From NCBI GenBank assembly GCA_015061115.1, contig SUXE01000004.1, positions 122,175 to 186,174 of the forward strand: 64,000 nucleotides of DNA. Direction: 5' to 3'. Positions 17,474 to 26,313 of the stretch are shown here, piece by piece. A program made the position numbers and the translations under genes. Source of the stretch: Bacteroidales bacterium (GTDB lineage Bacteria; Bacteroidota; Bacteroidia; Bacteroidales; Paludibacteraceae). Position 1 is the stretch's first letter. The number at the start of each line of letters is the position of its first letter. The notes under the pieces were generated by a model. The model saw nothing but the letters and a program-made list of their open reading frames with translations, did not search any database and was not told where the DNA came from.

Positions 17474-18817
17474 TTAATCTTTCCCCTTCACAACGCTTAC
17501 ACCAAGTGTGATGATCGCTAATATATATGGGTAGACGAGATGGCTTATAATCTCGGTAGGAGCAATACTGGCTAGCCCGGAGGCGATGAGCAGTTGCGCT
17601 CCATACGGAATGATCGATTGTGCTACGCAGCTCCACGTGTCGAGCAGACTTGCCACGCGGCGTGCTGGAATGTTGAAACGTTGGGAAATCTCTTTTGCCA
17701 GACTGCTTACTGTGAGGATGGCAATAGTGTTGTTGGCTGTGCAGATATCGGCGGCTACCACGAGAGCTCCGATGCTAAGTTCCGCTCCACGACGTTTGGT
17801 GAATCTGCTTTTGATGGCATTCATGAGGACGTCGATACCCCCGTTGATGCGGATCAGTTCCATCAGTCCGCCTGCAAGCAATGTCACAATAATCAGTTCA
17901 CTCATTCCTTTCACACCACCGTCGATAGATTGCAGGATAGAGGTGAATGCTGCACCGTCTAGGCAAAGGGCAAGGATAGTGCAAAGGATGATTCCTATTG
18001 TCAGCACGATAATGACATTGATTCCGCAAATGGCGGTCACCAACACTACTATGTATGGCAGAACACGTATGAAATCAGGGGCTTCAACTGTGTGGTTGGC
18101 ATTCGAACCGAATCCTATCACTATGTATACCATCATCGCAATCAATGCGGCGGGAAGGACAATCCTTATATTGGCCTTGAATTTCTCATGCATGGCAATC
18201 CCTTGTGTGCGAGTGGCGACGATGGTTGTGTCGCTGATGAAGGAAAGATTATCTCCGAAGAATGCTCCGCCGACGATGCAGGCAGTGTAGAGTGCCACAC
18301 TGTTTCCTGTCTGTGCTGCAAGTCCAGCTGCCAGAGGCACCAATGCTGCGATCGAACCTACTGATGTTCCGATACTCATCGACACCAGACATGTTGCGAG
18401 GAACAGACCAGGAAGCAAAAGTGCAGTGGGGAGAAAATGAAGACACATGTTGACAGTAGCGTCGACTGCACCTATACTTTTGGCAAGGGAAGCGAAACCA
18501 CCGGCAAGAATGAATATCAACACCATATACATGATATTCTCGTTGCCGGCCCCACGTCCGAATGCCATCACACGGTTGTTGAAAGTGTCGTTGCGGAAAA
18601 TAAAGAGGGCGTAAAGACATGTCACCACGAATGCCACGATAATTGGGATGGCGTAGAAATCATGCAACGCGATACTGCCTCCGACATAACATATAAAAAA
18701 GAGGAGTAGGGGAGAAAGAGCCAAAGCAGCCCCCTTGCCCCCTGAAGGGGGAAGTTGTAGCCCCCCAGCCCCCTGAAGGGGGAGTTGTGATCTATTATTA
18801 TTTTTTGTTTCTTCCAT
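17474..18817 (-). CDS. NhaC-type Na+/H+ antiporter family protein
   Basis: 447 residues with about eleven hydrophobic segments and NhaC-family motifs: SMSIGTSVGSIAALVPLA, GGAFFGDNLSFISDTTIVA, AADICTANNTIAIL and SIIPYGAQLLIA. It would exchange sodium and protons across the inner membrane or carry a related solute. The first 30 or so residues are unusual. A pair of GC-rich palindromes (18728-18788) is translated as SQLPLQGAGGLQLPPSGGKG before the first membrane segment at LALSPLLLFF. This tail probably arose when a repeat landed at the 5' end. It lies 35 bp after the DUF559 gene in what looks like a three-gene unit with the methyltransferase. The transported ion is uncertain. Confidence 0.88.
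   Translation of the reverse strand: MEETKNNNRSQLPLQGAGGLQLPPSGGKGAALALSPLLLFFICYVGGSIALHDFYAIPIIVAFVVTCLYALFIFRNDTFNNRVMAFGRGAGNENIMYMVLIFILAGGFASLAKSIGAVDATVNMCLHFLPTALLLPGLFLATCLVSMSIGTSVGSIAALVPLAAGLAAQTGNSVALYTACIVGGAFFGDNLSFISDTTIVATRTQGIAMHEKFKANIRIVLPAALIAMMVYIVIGFGSNANHTVEAPDFIRVLPYIVVLVTAICGINVIIVLTIGIILCTILALCLDGAAFTSILQSIDGGVKGMSELIIVTLLAGGLMELIRINGGIDVLMNAIKSRFTKRRGAELSIGALVVAADICTANNTIAILTVSSLAKEISQRFNIPARRVASLLDTWSCVAQSIIPYGAQLLIASGLASIAPTEIISHLVYPYILAIITLGVSVVKGKD
18728..18788 (-). repeat. Pair of CCCCCTGAAGGGGG palindromes inside the NhaC-like gene start
   Basis: Two tandem units of about 30 bp, each with CCCCCTGAAGGGGG, AAGTTGT or AGTTGT, and a GCCCCC tract. The same motif in the opposite orientation is at 19250-19277, so the DUF559 gene sits between inverted copies. 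Confidence 0.8.
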
Positions 18818-18852
18818 TTTGTAGGATATTATTTGTGCAAAATTATAAAAAT

Positions 18853-19218
18853 TTATTTGAAGAGATTTGTCTTTATTGATTGGAGGACAAAATCTGTGTT
18901 TGCAATAACATCCTCATTTCTAAATCTTATGACTTTATAACCATGTCCTTCAAGGAAAGCGGTACGGACTGAATCATCATATTGTTGGTCTGGTGAATCA
19001 TGATACCCACCGTCGACCTCAACAATAAGAGATTTACTTAAGCAAATGAAATCGACAATATATTTGCCGATAATATGCTGACGACGGATTTTGTATCCGT
19101 CCATTTTTTTATCACGAAGCATCTCCCATAAATAAGATTCTGCTTCTGTTGGATTATTGCGATTATGTCTTGCTCGCAATTTCAATTCGTCGTAATATAC
19201 AGGATTTGCACTATTCAT
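18853..19218 (-). CDS. DUF559 endonuclease-domain protein
   Basis: 121 residues covering a complete DUF559 domain, a Vsr-like PD-(D/E)XK fold: RARHNRNNPTEAESYLWEMLR, then KIRRQHIIGKYIVDFICLSKSLIVEVDGGYHD with the D-x(n)-E-x-D core, then GHGYKVIRFRNEDV. Stand-alone copies are common in bacteria and their role is unproven. Here the gene is bracketed by inverted GC-rich palindromes (18728-18788 and 19250-19277) that reach into both neighbours, which suggests the gene arrived as a unit. It lies 50 bp after the methyltransferase gene, same strand. Expected cytoplasmic. Confidence 0.88.
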   Translation of the reverse strand: MNSANPVYYDELKLRARHNRNNPTEAESYLWEMLRDKKMDGYKIRRQHIIGKYIVDFICLSKSLIVEVDGGYHDSPDQQYDDSVRTAFLEGHGYKVIRFRNEDVIANTDFVLQSIKTNLFK

Positions 19219-19249
19219 ATCGCAAATTTATAAAATATATTGGAGGTTA

Positions 19250-19277
19250 AATTCCCCCTTTAGGGGGTTAGGGGCTT
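19250..19277 (+). repeat. GC-rich palindrome at the 3' end of the methyltransferase gene
   Basis: AATTCCCCCTTTAGGGGGTT followed by AGGGGCTT. Reverse-complemented it aligns with the start of the 18728 repeat. It supplies the last codons and the stop of the methyltransferase. Confidence 0.75.
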
Positions 19278-19870
19278 ATTATTGCAAACACACATGGCAT
19301 ACGTCCTTCGACGATATGGTATTCCTTCACGTCGACGCCATTATTGATAAAGAATTCTTTATATGAATCCAAACTGAACTGACGCTTGAAGTCTACACCA
19401 AAGAGAGAAAGGATTTTTGCGGCGACCATAGAGTTTTTTCTCTCCTTATTCACATATGTAGGAATGATCAGTTTGCCTCCTGGCTTACACACCCTTTTCA
19501 TCTCTGATAGAGCTTTGCCCGGGTCATCCAACAAATGGATCACATTGGCTGCCACAACCACGTCGAATTTGTTGTCGTCGAATGGAATTTCCAGAATACT
19601 TGCTTTTTGAATCCTGACATTATTGTATCCGCTGACCTTCTTCTGAGTCTGTCTCAGCATCCCATCGGAATAGTCAGTAGCTACGATCTCTTTGCATATC
19701 TGAGCCATTGGCAGAGTGAGCAGACCAGTGCCGCAAGCGCATTCAAGCACCACGTCGTCTTTATTGACATACTTTTTTATTTCCTCCGCAATGCCCTTGA
19801 AGCACTTGCCGTTGTAGACTGTTTCAAAAAAGTCGTAAAGAGGAGAAAGAACATCCCAAATCATATTCAT
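19268..19870 (-). CDS. Class I SAM-dependent methyltransferase
   Basis: 200 residues of Methyltransf_11/UbiE type. Motif I is VVLECACGTGLL, motif II ATDYSDGML with the acidic residue for SAM ribose, motif III KFDVVVAANVIHLL, and KRVCKPGGKLIIPTY follows. The substrate is a small molecule that cannot be named. The final codons and the stop codon lie inside the GC-rich palindrome at 19250-19277, so the present C-terminus (IISP) may be a product of a repeat insertion. First gene of a probable unit with DUF559 and the NhaC-like gene. A GTAGAGACG-type palindrome lies in its leader. Confidence 0.9.
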   Translation of the reverse strand: MNMIWDVLSPLYDFFETVYNGKCFKGIAEEIKKYVNKDDVVLECACGTGLLTLPMAQICKEIVATDYSDGMLRQTQKKVSGYNNVRIQKASILEIPFDDNKFDVVVAANVIHLLDDPGKALSEMKRVCKPGGKLIIPTYVNKERKNSMVAAKILSLFGVDFKRQFSLDSYKEFFINNGVDVKEYHIVEGRMPCVFAIISP

Positions 19871-19893
19871 AAATTTATAGTGATCCTTTTTTC

Positions 19894-19917
19894 GTAGAGA
19901 CGGGGCATGCCCCCTCT
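19894..19917. repeat. Dispersed palindrome, GTAGAGACG family (GGGGCATGCCCC core)
   Basis: GTAGAGACGGGGCATGCCCC continuing into CTCT; lies between the methyltransferase start and its -7 element, so it would form a hairpin in the mRNA leader. Confidence 0.6.
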
Positions 19918-19940
19918 TGCATATTTGAATTATTACGATG

Positions 19941-19948
19941 CAAAAGTA
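19941..19948 (-). promoter_or_regulatory. -7 promoter element for the methyltransferase unit
   Basis: TACTTTTG on the minus strand matches TAnnTTTG, 71 bp upstream of the ATG. Confidence 0.45.
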
Positions 19949-20052
19949 TGGAATAGGAAATGCAACTTGGTTGCGAGAGGGGAATTAGAATTTTCTAATT
20001 TGATATTATAGTCTTCTAACTTATTATTTTTCAATATAAAAGGTATATCAAA

Positions 20053-20060
20053 TAACTTTG
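20053..20060 (+). promoter_or_regulatory. -7 promoter element for the metal efflux operon
   Basis: TAACTTTG matches TAnnTTTG, 23 bp before the start of the TolC-family gene. Confidence 0.55.
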
Positions 20061-20082
20061 CGGCATAATTAAAACAGGTATT

Positions 20083-21342
20083 ATGAATTTACTGAAATCT
20101 TTATGTTGCATACTGACATTTAATTGTTTTGTTGTATATGCCACACATTCATATCCGAAACAAGACACATTGTATCTATCTTTTGATGATGCAGAAAAGA
20201 TATTGAGTGATAAGAATGTCAATATAAATCAGCAAAATGTTGAAATGAAAATGTCGGAGGCTGAACTACGTCAGGAAAAATTGTTTGAAAATCCAGAGAT
20301 CAGTATCCAGCATAACATCAATAATCCTGTCACTGGACGTTATTTTGAATGTGGGAAAGAGGGACAGAGCGATATTCAAATATCTCAAAGAATATACATT
20401 GGTGGACAACGCTCAAACAGAATCAAAATTGCAGAAGCTAATGTGCGTCTTTCAAAATCGACATTGGCTGACACAAAAAGATTATTGCGTAGAGATCTTT
20501 ATTCCACAATGGCGGACATTTTTTATTGTAAGCAGAAAATTTCAATCATGCAAAAGGAAACAGATGTGATTGATAAGATTCTGTTGTCTTATGACTCTCA
20601 ATATAATAAAGGGAATATCTCGGCGGTGGAGGTCGTGAGACTTAAAAGTCAAATGGTTCAACTGCAAAAGGAGGTTAGAGGTCTTGAGATAGACATGATG
20701 TCAAAGACAAATGAGTTGCGGACAATGCTTAGATTTGATGTGAATACACATATCGTCCCACAAATCAATGAAAAAGAAATCCTTGGGCAAATAAAAAATC
20801 TTACAAAAGATGAAATCATAGAGGGTATTGAACGTCGTCCAGACTTGGAGATGGCTAAACAAAAGGTTGAGATGGCAGAGCACAATGTAAAACTGCAGAA
20901 AGCCAATGGGTTGCCAGAATTGTCTGTAAATGGAGAGTGGGATAAGAACGGAAACATCGGGCATAACTATTTTGGTGCAGGAGTCACTTTTACGATCCCG
21001 ATATTCAACCGTAATCAGGGGACAGTGAAAGCAGCGCAACACAATCTTGAAGCTCAAATGTTGGAAAAGGAACATCTACATGACGTGATAGCTATCGAAA
21101 AAGATCAAAATTGGAATAGACTGTTGAAACTTCAAGAGATGGTTGATGAAACGAGCAAGGTGGCGGAGGAGATGTCGCAACAGATCATATTGAATGTACA
21201 ACGTCAATATATGAATCATAATATTTCATTGATTGAACTGATTGATATCCTTGATACTTACAAAGAGGTTCAGTTCACACACACCGAGAATAAACTTGAA
21301 TTAATCAAAGCATTTGTTTCACTTGATATACAAAACAACTAA
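20083..21342 (+). CDS. TolC-family outer membrane efflux protein (CzcC-like)
   Basis: 419 residues with an N-terminal signal (ends near VVYATHS). It shows the two-repeat, coiled-coil pattern of outer membrane efflux proteins: LSFDDAEKILSDKNVNI starts the first repeat, GGQRSNRIKIAEANVRLSKS is the helical hairpin, and GIERRPDLEMAKQKVEMAEH with the second-half GAGVTFTIPIFNRNQG is the usual second strand. It would form the trimeric exit duct of an RND pump. The adaptor gene begins 3 bp after its stop and the RND gene overlaps the adaptor, so it is the first gene of a czcCBA-type operon. Confidence 0.9.
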   Translation: MNLLKSLCCILTFNCFVVYATHSYPKQDTLYLSFDDAEKILSDKNVNINQQNVEMKMSEAELRQEKLFENPEISIQHNINNPVTGRYFECGKEGQSDIQISQRIYIGGQRSNRIKIAEANVRLSKSTLADTKRLLRRDLYSTMADIFYCKQKISIMQKETDVIDKILLSYDSQYNKGNISAVEVVRLKSQMVQLQKEVRGLEIDMMSKTNELRTMLRFDVNTHIVPQINEKEILGQIKNLTKDEIIEGIERRPDLEMAKQKVEMAEHNVKLQKANGLPELSVNGEWDKNGNIGHNYFGAGVTFTIPIFNRNQGTVKAAQHNLEAQMLEKEHLHDVIAIEKDQNWNRLLKLQEMVDETSKVAEEMSQQIILNVQRQYMNHNISLIELIDILDTYKEVQFTHTENKLELIKAFVSLDIQNN

Positions 21343-21344
21343 AA

Positions 21345-22406
21345 ATGAAAAACTTATATATTGCAACTGCACTTTTAGTTCTGTCTTCATGCTCAGGAGA
21401 GTCAAAAGAAGATGTTAAAGAGACGGAAAGTCGTGTTGATCTTGTGACAACCGAGGTCATTGCTGGAGAAATGCGTGGGAAATTGGTTCTGAATGGAGAT
21501 ATCGCTTGTGATGAACGCAAACTTGCAAAGATATTTGTGCCATGCACCGGTAAAATCCAAAACATTCAGGTGGAGATTGGAGACCCAGTTGTGAAAGAAC
21601 AGACGTTAGCGACGGTGTTCAGCACAGATGCGGCAGAACATGTGAAGCAGATAAGTGAGACTAATGCACAAATCCGTATGGCGGAAAGAAATCTCAACCA
21701 ATTGGAGGAGATGTATGCAGACAAAATGGCAACAGCCAAGGACGTCCAGGAAGCAAGAGAGGGGCTGACAATTTTGCGAGCCGAGATGGCAAGATTAGAA
21801 AATGTGGCGAAAGTAAACGGATATAGTAAAATGTCAACGGCCTCTCTCGTTTCTCCAATCAATGGTTTTGTTGTCGGCAAATCTGTCTTTAACGACTCAT
21901 ATATAGATGCGACCAACAATGATGCTCCTGCTTTTGAGATAGCAGACCTCAGTACGGTATGGGTGATAGCGGATGTCTATGAAAGCGACATCTGGAAAGT
22001 CAAATCGGGAGATAGTGTGACTGTGGAAGTAGTGGCATATCCTAATGTGAAATTTCACGGAGTCATCAATAAAGTCTACAATATCCTTGACAATGTGAGC
22101 AAAACAATGAAAGTAAGGGTTTGCTTAGACAACAAACAAGGCTTGCTCAAGCCGGGTATGTTTGCCACAGTCCATATTTCCATCTCCGATGATATCCGTC
22201 CGATGCTACAAGTGCCGACGAAAAGCATAATCTTTGAAAACGGCCATGACTATGTTGTGGTATGCGACGACGAAAAGCATCTGCGTCGACAGCTGATAAA
22301 AATAGAAGGATATGGCGATATGTGTGCATTTGTATCGTCTGGCCTCAGCAAAGGTGAAATGGTAGTAAGTGAAAACGCATTGTTGGAGTTTGAAGCATTA
22401 AGATAA
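21345..22406 (+). CDS. RND efflux periplasmic adaptor lipoprotein (CzcB-like)
   Basis: 353 residues, a lipoprotein by its signal (LLVLSSCSG, Cys16). It has the membrane-fusion-protein layout: a split lipoyl domain (VPCTGKIQNIQVEIGDPVVK near 70 and VSPINGFVVGKS near 170), an alpha-hairpin between them, a beta-barrel part (VWVIADVYESDIWKVKSGDSV) and a membrane-proximal part with LLKPGMFATV. It would link the inner membrane pump to the TolC-type channel. Its stop codon shares one base with the start of the RND gene. No His-rich metal-binding tail is seen. Confidence 0.92.
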   Translation: MKNLYIATALLVLSSCSGESKEDVKETESRVDLVTTEVIAGEMRGKLVLNGDIACDERKLAKIFVPCTGKIQNIQVEIGDPVVKEQTLATVFSTDAAEHVKQISETNAQIRMAERNLNQLEEMYADKMATAKDVQEAREGLTILRAEMARLENVAKVNGYSKMSTASLVSPINGFVVGKSVFNDSYIDATNNDAPAFEIADLSTVWVIADVYESDIWKVKSGDSVTVEVVAYPNVKFHGVINKVYNILDNVSKTMKVRVCLDNKQGLLKPGMFATVHISISDDIRPMLQVPTKSIIFENGHDYVVVCDDEKHLRRQLIKIEGYGDMCAFVSSGLSKGEMVVSENALLEFEALR

Positions 22407-25400
22407 TGAATAAACTGATCGATTTTATTATTTCCTTTTCTCTCAACAGGAAATATCTGATACTCTGTATCACTTTGCTAATGATAATCACAGGAGTGTT
22501 CTGCTTTAAGCATACTCCAGTGGATGCGTTCCCCGACGTCACTAACACAAAAGTCACTGTTATAACACAATGGTCGGGAAGAAGTGCGGAGGAGATTGAG
22601 AAATTCGTGACCATCCCGATTGAGATAGCAATGAACGCTACTCAGAAGAAGACGGATATCCGCAGCGTGACATTATTTGGCTTGTCAGTGGTGACGATAA
22701 TGTTTGAAGATGATGTCGACGACGAGTTTGCTCGACAACAGGTGTATAACCTGCTTAAAGATGCTGATTTGCCTAATGATGTCGAACCGGAAGTCCAGCC
22801 TTTGCAAGGGCCTACGGGCGAGGTGTTCAGATATACATTAAGCAGCGAAACTCATTCTGTCCGTGAACTTAAGACTATTCAGGACTGGGTTGTAGAAAGG
22901 AATATCCGCGCAGTGTCGGGAGTGGCTGATGTCGTCAGTTTTGGTGGAGAGGTAAAGACATTTGAAGTGAGTGTCAATCCTAATAAACTTGCCACATACG
23001 GAATAAGTTCACTTGAACTCTTTGAAGCGATATCAAAAAGCAATACCAACGTTGGTGGCGACGTCATTGAGAAATGTCAACAATCATACGTCGTCAGAGG
23101 AATTGGGTTGATCAACAACATTGAGGAGATAGGCAATATTGTCGTGAAGAATATCGGTGGCACGCCAATCCTCGTGAAAAACTTAGCCAAAGTGAATGAA
23201 TCGTGCCAGCCACGACTCGGACAAGTAGGACGTGGAGAAGAGGACGATGTGGTGGAAGGAATTGTTGTGATGCGAAAAGGCGAAAATGCACAGGAAGTCA
23301 TCACCGCTCTTAAAGAAAAGATCAGCTATATCCAGAAGGAACTCCTTCCTGACGGTGTTGAAATAAAACCATTCTACGACCGTGAAGACCTGGTGGATCT
23401 TGCCGTCGGGACTGTTTTCCACAATGTGTTGGAAGGGATTTTTCTCGTCACACTCATTGTATTCCTATTTATGAAGGATTGGAGAACGACATTCATTGTG
23501 GCCATTGTTATACCCCTTGCTCTACTTTTCGCATTCATCTGTCTGCATTTGAAAGGAATGAGTGCCAACCTGTTATCTATGGGATCGATCGATTTCGGAA
23601 TCATAATAGACGGTGCTGTGGTGATGGTGGAGGCACTCTTCGTCGCACTGGATGAAAAAGCAAGGGCAATAGGAATGGAGGCTTTTGGCAAACTTAGCAA
23701 GGGAGGAGTCATCCGTACTACAGCAAGGACAAAAGCCAAGTCGGTGTTTTTCTCCAAACTTATCATAATCACAGCTCTGATTCCGATTTTCTCGTTCCAG
23801 AAAGTGGAGGGCAAAATGTTTTCTCCACTTGCTTTCACACTTGGATTCGCACTACTTGGGGCTCTGCTTTTCACACTTACGCTTGTGCCTGTCCTCTCCC
23901 GAATGCTACTTGGTAAGAATGTGAAGGAGAAACGCAATCGTTTCCTTGAACTTGTATACGATATCACAGACAAAACGTTTGCATGGTGCCATAGGAATGC
24001 CTGCAAGGTAATCGTTGGGGCGACGGTGGTGATGATAGCCGGGCTATCTGCTTTCGCCCTGTTGGGAACTGAATTCCTTCCCGAAATGAACGAGGGAAGC
24101 ATCTATATCAGAGCTACAATGCCACAAAGTATCTCACTTGCCGAAAGCACGAAAATGGCCAAACAGCTAAGATCAGAAGTCGGAGAGTTTGCGGAAGTGA
24201 AGGAGGTTATCACCCAGACTGGCCGCCCGAACGATGGCACCGACGCTACCGGATTCTATAATATCGAGTTGTTCGTCAAGATTCATCCAGAAAACGAGTG
24301 GAAATCTGGAATGACAAAGGAGGAGCTTATGGAGAAGATGAATCAGAAATTGAGCCAACATAAAGGCATAGATTTCAATTTCTCACAACCGATCAGTGAT
24401 AATGTTGAAGAGGCTGTGAGCGGAGTGAAAGGAGCAATCGTCGCTAAGATTTATGGAAAAGATCTGTATGAATCAGAACGTATAGCGGAGAAGGTGGCAA
24501 AGACAATGCTGCCTATCCCTGGAATTGCCGACCTTGGTGTGTTGCGTAATATTGGTCAACCAGAGATTCAGATTAACTTGGACGAAAGTCGATTGGCTCG
24601 TTATGGTGTAAGCAAAGATGATGTGCAGTCTACTATCGAGATGGCTATTGGTGGCAAAGTCGCGTCGCAAGTATATGAAGAAGAGCGAAAATTTGATCTT
24701 GTTGTCCGTTACGACAAACCTTTTCGTAAAGACGAGAATGAAATTGCAAAGATCAAAGTAGAGAATTGTGAAGGAGCAATGATTCCTATTGGTGAACTGG
24801 CAGACATCCGTCTAATCACCGGTCCGCTGATTATCTATCGTGATGGACAAGAACGCTACTGTGCGGTGAAGTTCTCCGTGCGCGACAGAGATATGGGAAG
24901 TGCGGTGGCGGAGTCGCAGAAGAAAGTGAGTATGAATGTGCCACTGTCCGAAGGATACAGGATAGAATGGAAAGGTGATTTTGAGAATCAACAACGAGCA
25001 TCATCGCGTCTGGCACAAGTGGTGCCAATCAGTATTCTGATTATATTCGCCATTTTATACATACTGTTCGGGAACGCCAGAGACGCCTCACTTGTGTTGC
25101 TCAATGTCCCATTCGCCGCTGTCGGAGGAATCCTGATCTTACTCATTACAGGCTTCAATTTCTCCATTTCCGCAGGAATCGGATTCATCTGTCTGTTTGG
25201 TATCTGCATCCAGAACGGAGTGATAATGATTATGGATATCAAGCATTTCATACGTCATGGCGAGACGTTGCAAGATTCAATCGACATGAGTGTTCATAGC
25301 CGCACACGTGCTGTGCTGATGACCGCAATGATGGCAATATTCGGTTTGATTCCAGCAGCCTTAAGTCATGGAATCGGTAGTGAGAGCCAACGGCCATTGG

Positions 25401-25531
25401 CAATCGTCATCATTGGCGGACTGATATTCGCTACGATTTTCACACTTCTTATATTCCCTCTTTTCGTGGAGAAGATATACAGTTGGAGAATCTACGACAA
25501 AACAGGCATATTGCAACGTCGAAAGTTGTAA
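22406..25531 (+). CDS. czcA: CzcA-type heavy-metal RND efflux pump
   Basis: 1041 residues with the RND pattern of twelve membrane helices and two large periplasmic loops. The heavy-metal class is shown by SIDFGIIIDGAVVMVEALF in helix 4 (around residue 394-412). The DFG...D...E signature is that of the divalent-cation HME1-HME3 pumps (Zn, Co, Cd, Ni); Cu/Ag pumps such as CusA have a different sequence there. It uses the proton gradient to expel metal through the adaptor and TolC-type proteins encoded just upstream. A hairpin then precedes a response regulator and sensor kinase that probably control the operon. The exact metal is not determinable. Confidence 0.93.
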   Translation: MNKLIDFIISFSLNRKYLILCITLLMIITGVFCFKHTPVDAFPDVTNTKVTVITQWSGRSAEEIEKFVTIPIEIAMNATQKKTDIRSVTLFGLSVVTIMFEDDVDDEFARQQVYNLLKDADLPNDVEPEVQPLQGPTGEVFRYTLSSETHSVRELKTIQDWVVERNIRAVSGVADVVSFGGEVKTFEVSVNPNKLATYGISSLELFEAISKSNTNVGGDVIEKCQQSYVVRGIGLINNIEEIGNIVVKNIGGTPILVKNLAKVNESCQPRLGQVGRGEEDDVVEGIVVMRKGENAQEVITALKEKISYIQKELLPDGVEIKPFYDREDLVDLAVGTVFHNVLEGIFLVTLIVFLFMKDWRTTFIVAIVIPLALLFAFICLHLKGMSANLLSMGSIDFGIIIDGAVVMVEALFVALDEKARAIGMEAFGKLSKGGVIRTTARTKAKSVFFSKLIIITALIPIFSFQKVEGKMFSPLAFTLGFALLGALLFTLTLVPVLSRMLLGKNVKEKRNRFLELVYDITDKTFAWCHRNACKVIVGATVVMIAGLSAFALLGTEFLPEMNEGSIYIRATMPQSISLAESTKMAKQLRSEVGEFAEVKEVITQTGRPNDGTDATGFYNIELFVKIHPENEWKSGMTKEELMEKMNQKLSQHKGIDFNFSQPISDNVEEAVSGVKGAIVAKIYGKDLYESERIAEKVAKTMLPIPGIADLGVLRNIGQPEIQINLDESRLARYGVSKDDVQSTIEMAIGGKVASQVYEEERKFDLVVRYDKPFRKDENEIAKIKVENCEGAMIPIGELADIRLITGPLIIYRDGQERYCAVKFSVRDRDMGSAVAESQKKVSMNVPLSEGYRIEWKGDFENQQRASSRLAQVVPISILIIFAILYILFGNARDASLVLLNVPFAAVGGILILLITGFNFSISAGIGFICLFGICIQNGVIMIMDIKHFIRHGETLQDSIDMSVHSRTRAVLMTAMMAIFGLIPAALSHGIGSESQRPLAIVIIGGLIFATIFTLLIFPLFVEKIYSWRIYDKTGILQRRKL

Positions 25532-25578
25532 CCATGCAAGATATTTATTTTCTTTGTGATAGTTAAGTTTATTTAGAA

Positions 25579-25607
25579 GGGAGTTCCATCAAAACGGAAC
25601 TCTCTTT
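25579..25607 (+). terminator. Hairpin between czcA and the response regulator
   Basis: GGGAGTTCC / GGAACTCTC (one G-T pair), followed by TTT. It may end or attenuate the efflux transcript before the regulator genes. Confidence 0.55.
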
Positions 25608-25620
25608 ACGTGAAAATTCT

Positions 25621-26313
25621 ATGGCAGAAAAGAAGAAAATATTCATTGCTGAAGATGAACTAAACATCTGCGATTTTGTAAAACGTGGATTGGAGGATTA
25701 TGGATATTCCGTCACCGTAGCTAAGAACGGGGATGAGGCTTGGAATATTTTAAGCGAAGAATGTCTTTTTGATCTTGTCATTCTTGACATACGCATGCCA
25801 GGAAAGAGCGGATTAGACGTATGCAAACTCATACGAGTCAACTATTCCTACTCTGTGCCAGTGTTGATGCTGACGGCATTAGGCACTACGGACGACGTTG
25901 TGATGGGGCTTCACGCGGGTGCGGATGATTACTTGGTCAAACCATTCAAGTTTGTGGAGCTTCTTGCGCGCATAGAAGCATTGTTGCGACGATCTTCATT
26001 CGCAGCTAATAATAATCTGGTCCAATATGCCGACTTGAAATGTGATCCATCGACACATAAAGCATCAAGAGGCAGTCTGGATGTGGAGCTAAGCGTCAGA
26101 GAGTACCGTCTGCTTGAATATTTCGTATTGCATCACGACGAAGTGCTCTCGCGCAGCCAATTGTTGCGTGACGTGTGGGATAAAGACTTTGACACCAACA
26201 CTAATATAGTCGACGTGTATGTCCGCTACATTAGAAACAAGATTGATGATCCATTTCCCGACAAACTAATCCATACTGTTGTCGGAATGGGATATATGAT
26301 GAAAAAACAATGA
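25621..26313 (+). CDS. OmpR/PhoB-family response regulator
   Basis: 230 residues. The receiver domain (1-120) has the acidic pair in FIAEDE, the phosphoacceptor Asp56 in LVILDIRMPG, the switch Thr in MLTALG and Lys in YLVKPF. The C-terminal winged helix (from about 135) is of OmpR type with LSVREYRLLEYF, SRSQLLRDVWD, VDVYVRYIRNKID and TVVGMGYM. It overlaps the next gene by four bases (ATGA), so the two are co-translated. Its position directly after czcCBA suggests control of that operon in response to metal. Confidence 0.93.
   Translation: MAEKKKIFIAEDELNICDFVKRGLEDYGYSVTVAKNGDEAWNILSEECLFDLVILDIRMPGKSGLDVCKLIRVNYSYSVPVLMLTALGTTDDVVMGLHAGADDYLVKPFKFVELLARIEALLRRSSFAANNNLVQYADLKCDPSTHKASRGSLDVELSVREYRLLEYFVLHHDEVLSRSQLLRDVWDKDFDTNTNIVDVYVRYIRNKIDDPFPDKLIHTVVGMGYMMKKQ

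Noticed and set aside
17586..18290. Long plus-strand frames opposite the NhaC-like gene
   Set aside because: Antisense to a membrane protein gene with clear family motifs; no promoter or family match.
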